A stretch of DNA of 64,000 bases from Rothia nasimurium (GTDB lineage: Bacteria; Actinomycetota; Actinomycetes; Actinomycetales; Micrococcaceae). The stretch covers positions 18,608 through 82,607 of the forward strand of contig NZ_CAKMSS010000010.1 in the NCBI RefSeq assembly GCF_928382285.1. The letters run 5' to 3'. Below the pieces are notes generated by a model. It had not been told where the DNA came from and did not search any database. It saw only the letters and a program-made list of their open reading frames with translations. Shown here piece by piece: positions 62,652 to 64,000 of the stretch (within the stretch, counting starts at the first letter, position 1; the number at the start of each line of letters is the position of its first letter). Made by a program: the position numbers and the translations under genes.

Positions 62652-63110
62652 ATGAGCGGTCTTGAACAGCTCTACCAGCAGATCATTCTCGAACACTCCA
62701 AGCAGCGCTCCGGTGAGGGCCTCATCGACCCCGCCGAGGGAACCCGAGCCGCAACCAACCATCAGTACAACCCCACCTGCGGCGACGAAATCAACCTGCG
62801 CGTTACCCTCAAAGACGGTGAAAACACCATCGACACTATCTCCTGGGAAGGCGACGGCTGCTCCATCTCCATGGCAGCTGCCTCCGTACTCTCGGAGATG
62901 GCCCCCGGCATGAGCACCCAGGAATTTCAGCAGCTTGTCGACGACTTCCGCGAGATGCTCCGTTCCCGCGGCCAAATCGAACCCGACGAAGAAGTTCTCG
63001 GTGACGCCGCCGCCTTCGCCGGTGTCTCCAAGTTTGTTGCCCGCGTGAAATGCGCCATGCTCTCCTGGGTTGCAGCCGAAGAAGCCACCAAGGAAGCAGC
63101 GGCAGCCTAA
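62652..63110 (+). CDS. sufU: SufU, zinc-dependent sulfurtransferase partner of SufS
   Basis: A 152-residue IscU-like protein that accepts persulfide from SufS. LYQQIILEHSKQR at the N-terminus, C43-G-D45 in NPTCGDEI, C70 in WEGDGCSISMAAASVLSEM and C134 in RVKCAMLSW supply the zinc/sulfur ligands. SufU type is favoured by the insertion between the second and third cysteines (EFQQLVDDFREML). The ATG follows AGAAGGA. A terminator-like hairpin comes later. Confidence 0.95.
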   Translation: MSGLEQLYQQIILEHSKQRSGEGLIDPAEGTRAATNHQYNPTCGDEINLRVTLKDGENTIDTISWEGDGCSISMAAASVLSEMAPGMSTQEFQQLVDDFREMLRSRGQIEPDEEVLGDAAAFAGVSKFVARVKCAMLSWVAAEEATKEAAAA

Positions 63111-63158
63111 CACCGCATGCAAGCCTAGCTCAGCTCAAAGCCCCAGCTCAGCGCACAG

Positions 63159-63207
63159 AACCCACTCCAAAGCGTCCGCCCCTGCCGGGCTGTAGCGGGG
63201 TGGGTTT
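63159..63207 (+). terminator. Weak terminator candidate after sufU
   Basis: AACCCACTCC (63159-63168) pairs with GGGGTGGGTT (63197-63206) with one mismatch across a 28-nt loop that itself contains GCCC/GGGC. A short T run follows. Confidence 0.4.
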
Positions 63208-63360
63208 CGTTGCCCTAAGTACGCCCTGACCTGGGCTGTCCCCCAAAGTGCCCCCGGTATCGTCCTTACCTTGCTCCCCACCTTAACGTAGGGTTAAGTG
63301 GAGAAACACACCTGTACTAGCGCGTTCGCACCGCGCCCACACGCACACTCTGGGGGACCC

Positions 63361-63795
63361 ATGAACATTGGCTATGCAGCCGGCGCCTTCGACCTTTTCC
63401 ACGTCGGCCACCTCAACATCCTGCGCCAGGCCAAGAAAAACTGCGACTACCTTATCGCCGGGGTAGTCTCCGACGAAATGCTAGAACTCACCAAGGGGCG
63501 TAAACCCATCGTCCCGCTGACCGAGCGCATGGAAATCGTCTCCCACATCGACTTTGTCGACGAAGTACGCGCCGAAACCGTGGTCGACAAGCTCGAAACC
63601 TGGGAACAGGTGCGCTTCAATACCTTCTTCAAGGGTGACGACTGGAAGGGCACCCAGCGCGGTATCGACCTAGAAAACCGCTTCGCTGAGGTAGGCGTGC
63701 AGGTGGTCTACTTCCCCTACAGCGCCCACACCTCCAGCACCAAGCTGCGGGCGGCGCTCGAAGCTCTCAACACTCCGAAGCCTATGGCTGCGTAG
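63361..63795 (+). CDS. Cytidylyltransferase-like protein (TagD/glycerol-3-phosphate cytidylyltransferase family)
   Basis: A 144-residue nucleotidyltransferase. The fold signatures are AAGAFDLFHVGHLNIL (HVGH at 14-17), FFKGDDWKGT and the C-terminal SSTKLR (125-130), which match CTP:glycerol-3-phosphate cytidylyltransferases that make CDP-glycerol for teichoic-acid-like polymers. Related enzymes make CDP-ethanolamine or activate other alcohols, so the substrate is not certain. The ATG at 63361 follows GGGGGA; a start at 63298 would add 21 residues before the fold. Confidence 0.82.
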   Translation: MNIGYAAGAFDLFHVGHLNILRQAKKNCDYLIAGVVSDEMLELTKGRKPIVPLTERMEIVSHIDFVDEVRAETVVDKLETWEQVRFNTFFKGDDWKGTQRGIDLENRFAEVGVQVVYFPYSAHTSSTKLRAALEALNTPKPMAA

Positions 63796-63879
63796 CCATG
63801 AGCATTGTGTAGCAAGGTCCGACTTAGGATTTGGGTTCACCAGAAGTGGTGACGTGCATGGAACTGCAGCACTTGAGGC

Positions 63880-64000
63880 TTATTCAAAAGTCCCACCCGC
63901 AGCCAAAAACACCAACCCCCGCACCACCGCAAACACCCGCCCATACAACCCCAACGGCCGCCTAAACCCCGTATGAAGAATCCGCCAAGTCTTGATGTGA
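63880..64000 (-). CDS. Transposase C-terminus (partial, IS5-like)
   Basis: Reading leftward from the window end, 40 codons continue to a TAA at 63880: HIKTWRILHTGF followed by RRPLGLYGRVFAVVRGL and FLAAGGTFE. The K-x-WRIL pattern and the trailing helix resemble the end of DDE transposases of the IS5/Tnp_4 type. Upstream sequence is outside the window. A hairpin TCACCA-GAAG-TGGTGA (63837-63852) may mark the element's outer end. Confidence 0.5.
   Translation of the reverse strand, partial: HIKTWRILHTGFRRPLGLYGRVFAVVRGLVFLAAGGTFE

Overview
The window is chromosomal DNA from a high-GC Gram-positive bacterium (Actinomycetota). Evidence includes a WhiB-family regulator next to a DUF3499 gene, a class II fructose bisphosphatase (glpX) divergent from a DUF4245 gene, a Pmt-type protein O-mannosyltransferase, and many GTG/TTG starts. 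Core-gene base composition is in the mid-to-high 50s % GC. Gene style fits Micrococcaceae, most likely Rothia or a close relative. The genus is an inference and was not tested.

Layout. 0-19 kb is housekeeping: a partial MarR regulator, a thiolase, pyruvate oxidase, fumarase, carbonic anhydrase, DUF4245/glpX, a FemAB-type transferase, an LCP cell-wall ligase, purE/purK, a GtrA-like protein, TIGR03089, whiB/DUF3499, a lipoprotein L,D-transpeptidase, a TIGR01906 membrane protein and pmt. 19.3-20.6 kb holds one AbiEi-like/DUF559 gene bracketed by inverted ~68-bp repeat elements. 20.6-32.1 kb is the conserved block rsmI, tatD, rsmA, ispE, ABC-F, LMW-PTP, tRNA-Gln, glmU, prs, interrupted by a GT87 gene and an acyltransferase gene.

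32.1-58.5 kb is a cell-surface polysaccharide island. It encodes a flippase, a pyruvyl transferase, a Wzy/ligase-like protein, at least seven recognisable glycosyltransferases, acyl/acetyltransferases, a nonulosonic-acid module (CMP-sugar synthetase plus a large NeuB fusion), a PqqD/nucleotidyltransferase pair, a BY-kinase chain-length regulator and dTDP-rhamnose genes (rfbA, rfbB and an rfbC-rfbD fusion). The island sits between prs and rplY-pth, genes that lie close together in Mycobacterium tuberculosis. Much of it is AT-rich, but neuA-like/neuB-like and the rml genes keep core-like composition.

58.5-64 kb returns to housekeeping: a structured leader before rplY (L25), pth, another AT-rich acyltransferase, sufS-sufU, a TagD-like cytidylyltransferase, and the C-terminal end of a transposase at the window edge.

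Taken together, the island genes can make dTDP-rhamnose and a CMP-activated nonulosonic acid. They could then assemble a rhamnose- and/or nonulosonate-containing, pyruvylated and acylated repeat unit, export it by a Wzx/Wzy-type route and control it with a tyrosine kinase. The phosphatase at 28.8 kb may be its partner. No CRISPR array, rRNA operon, prophage or complete insertion sequence is visible.
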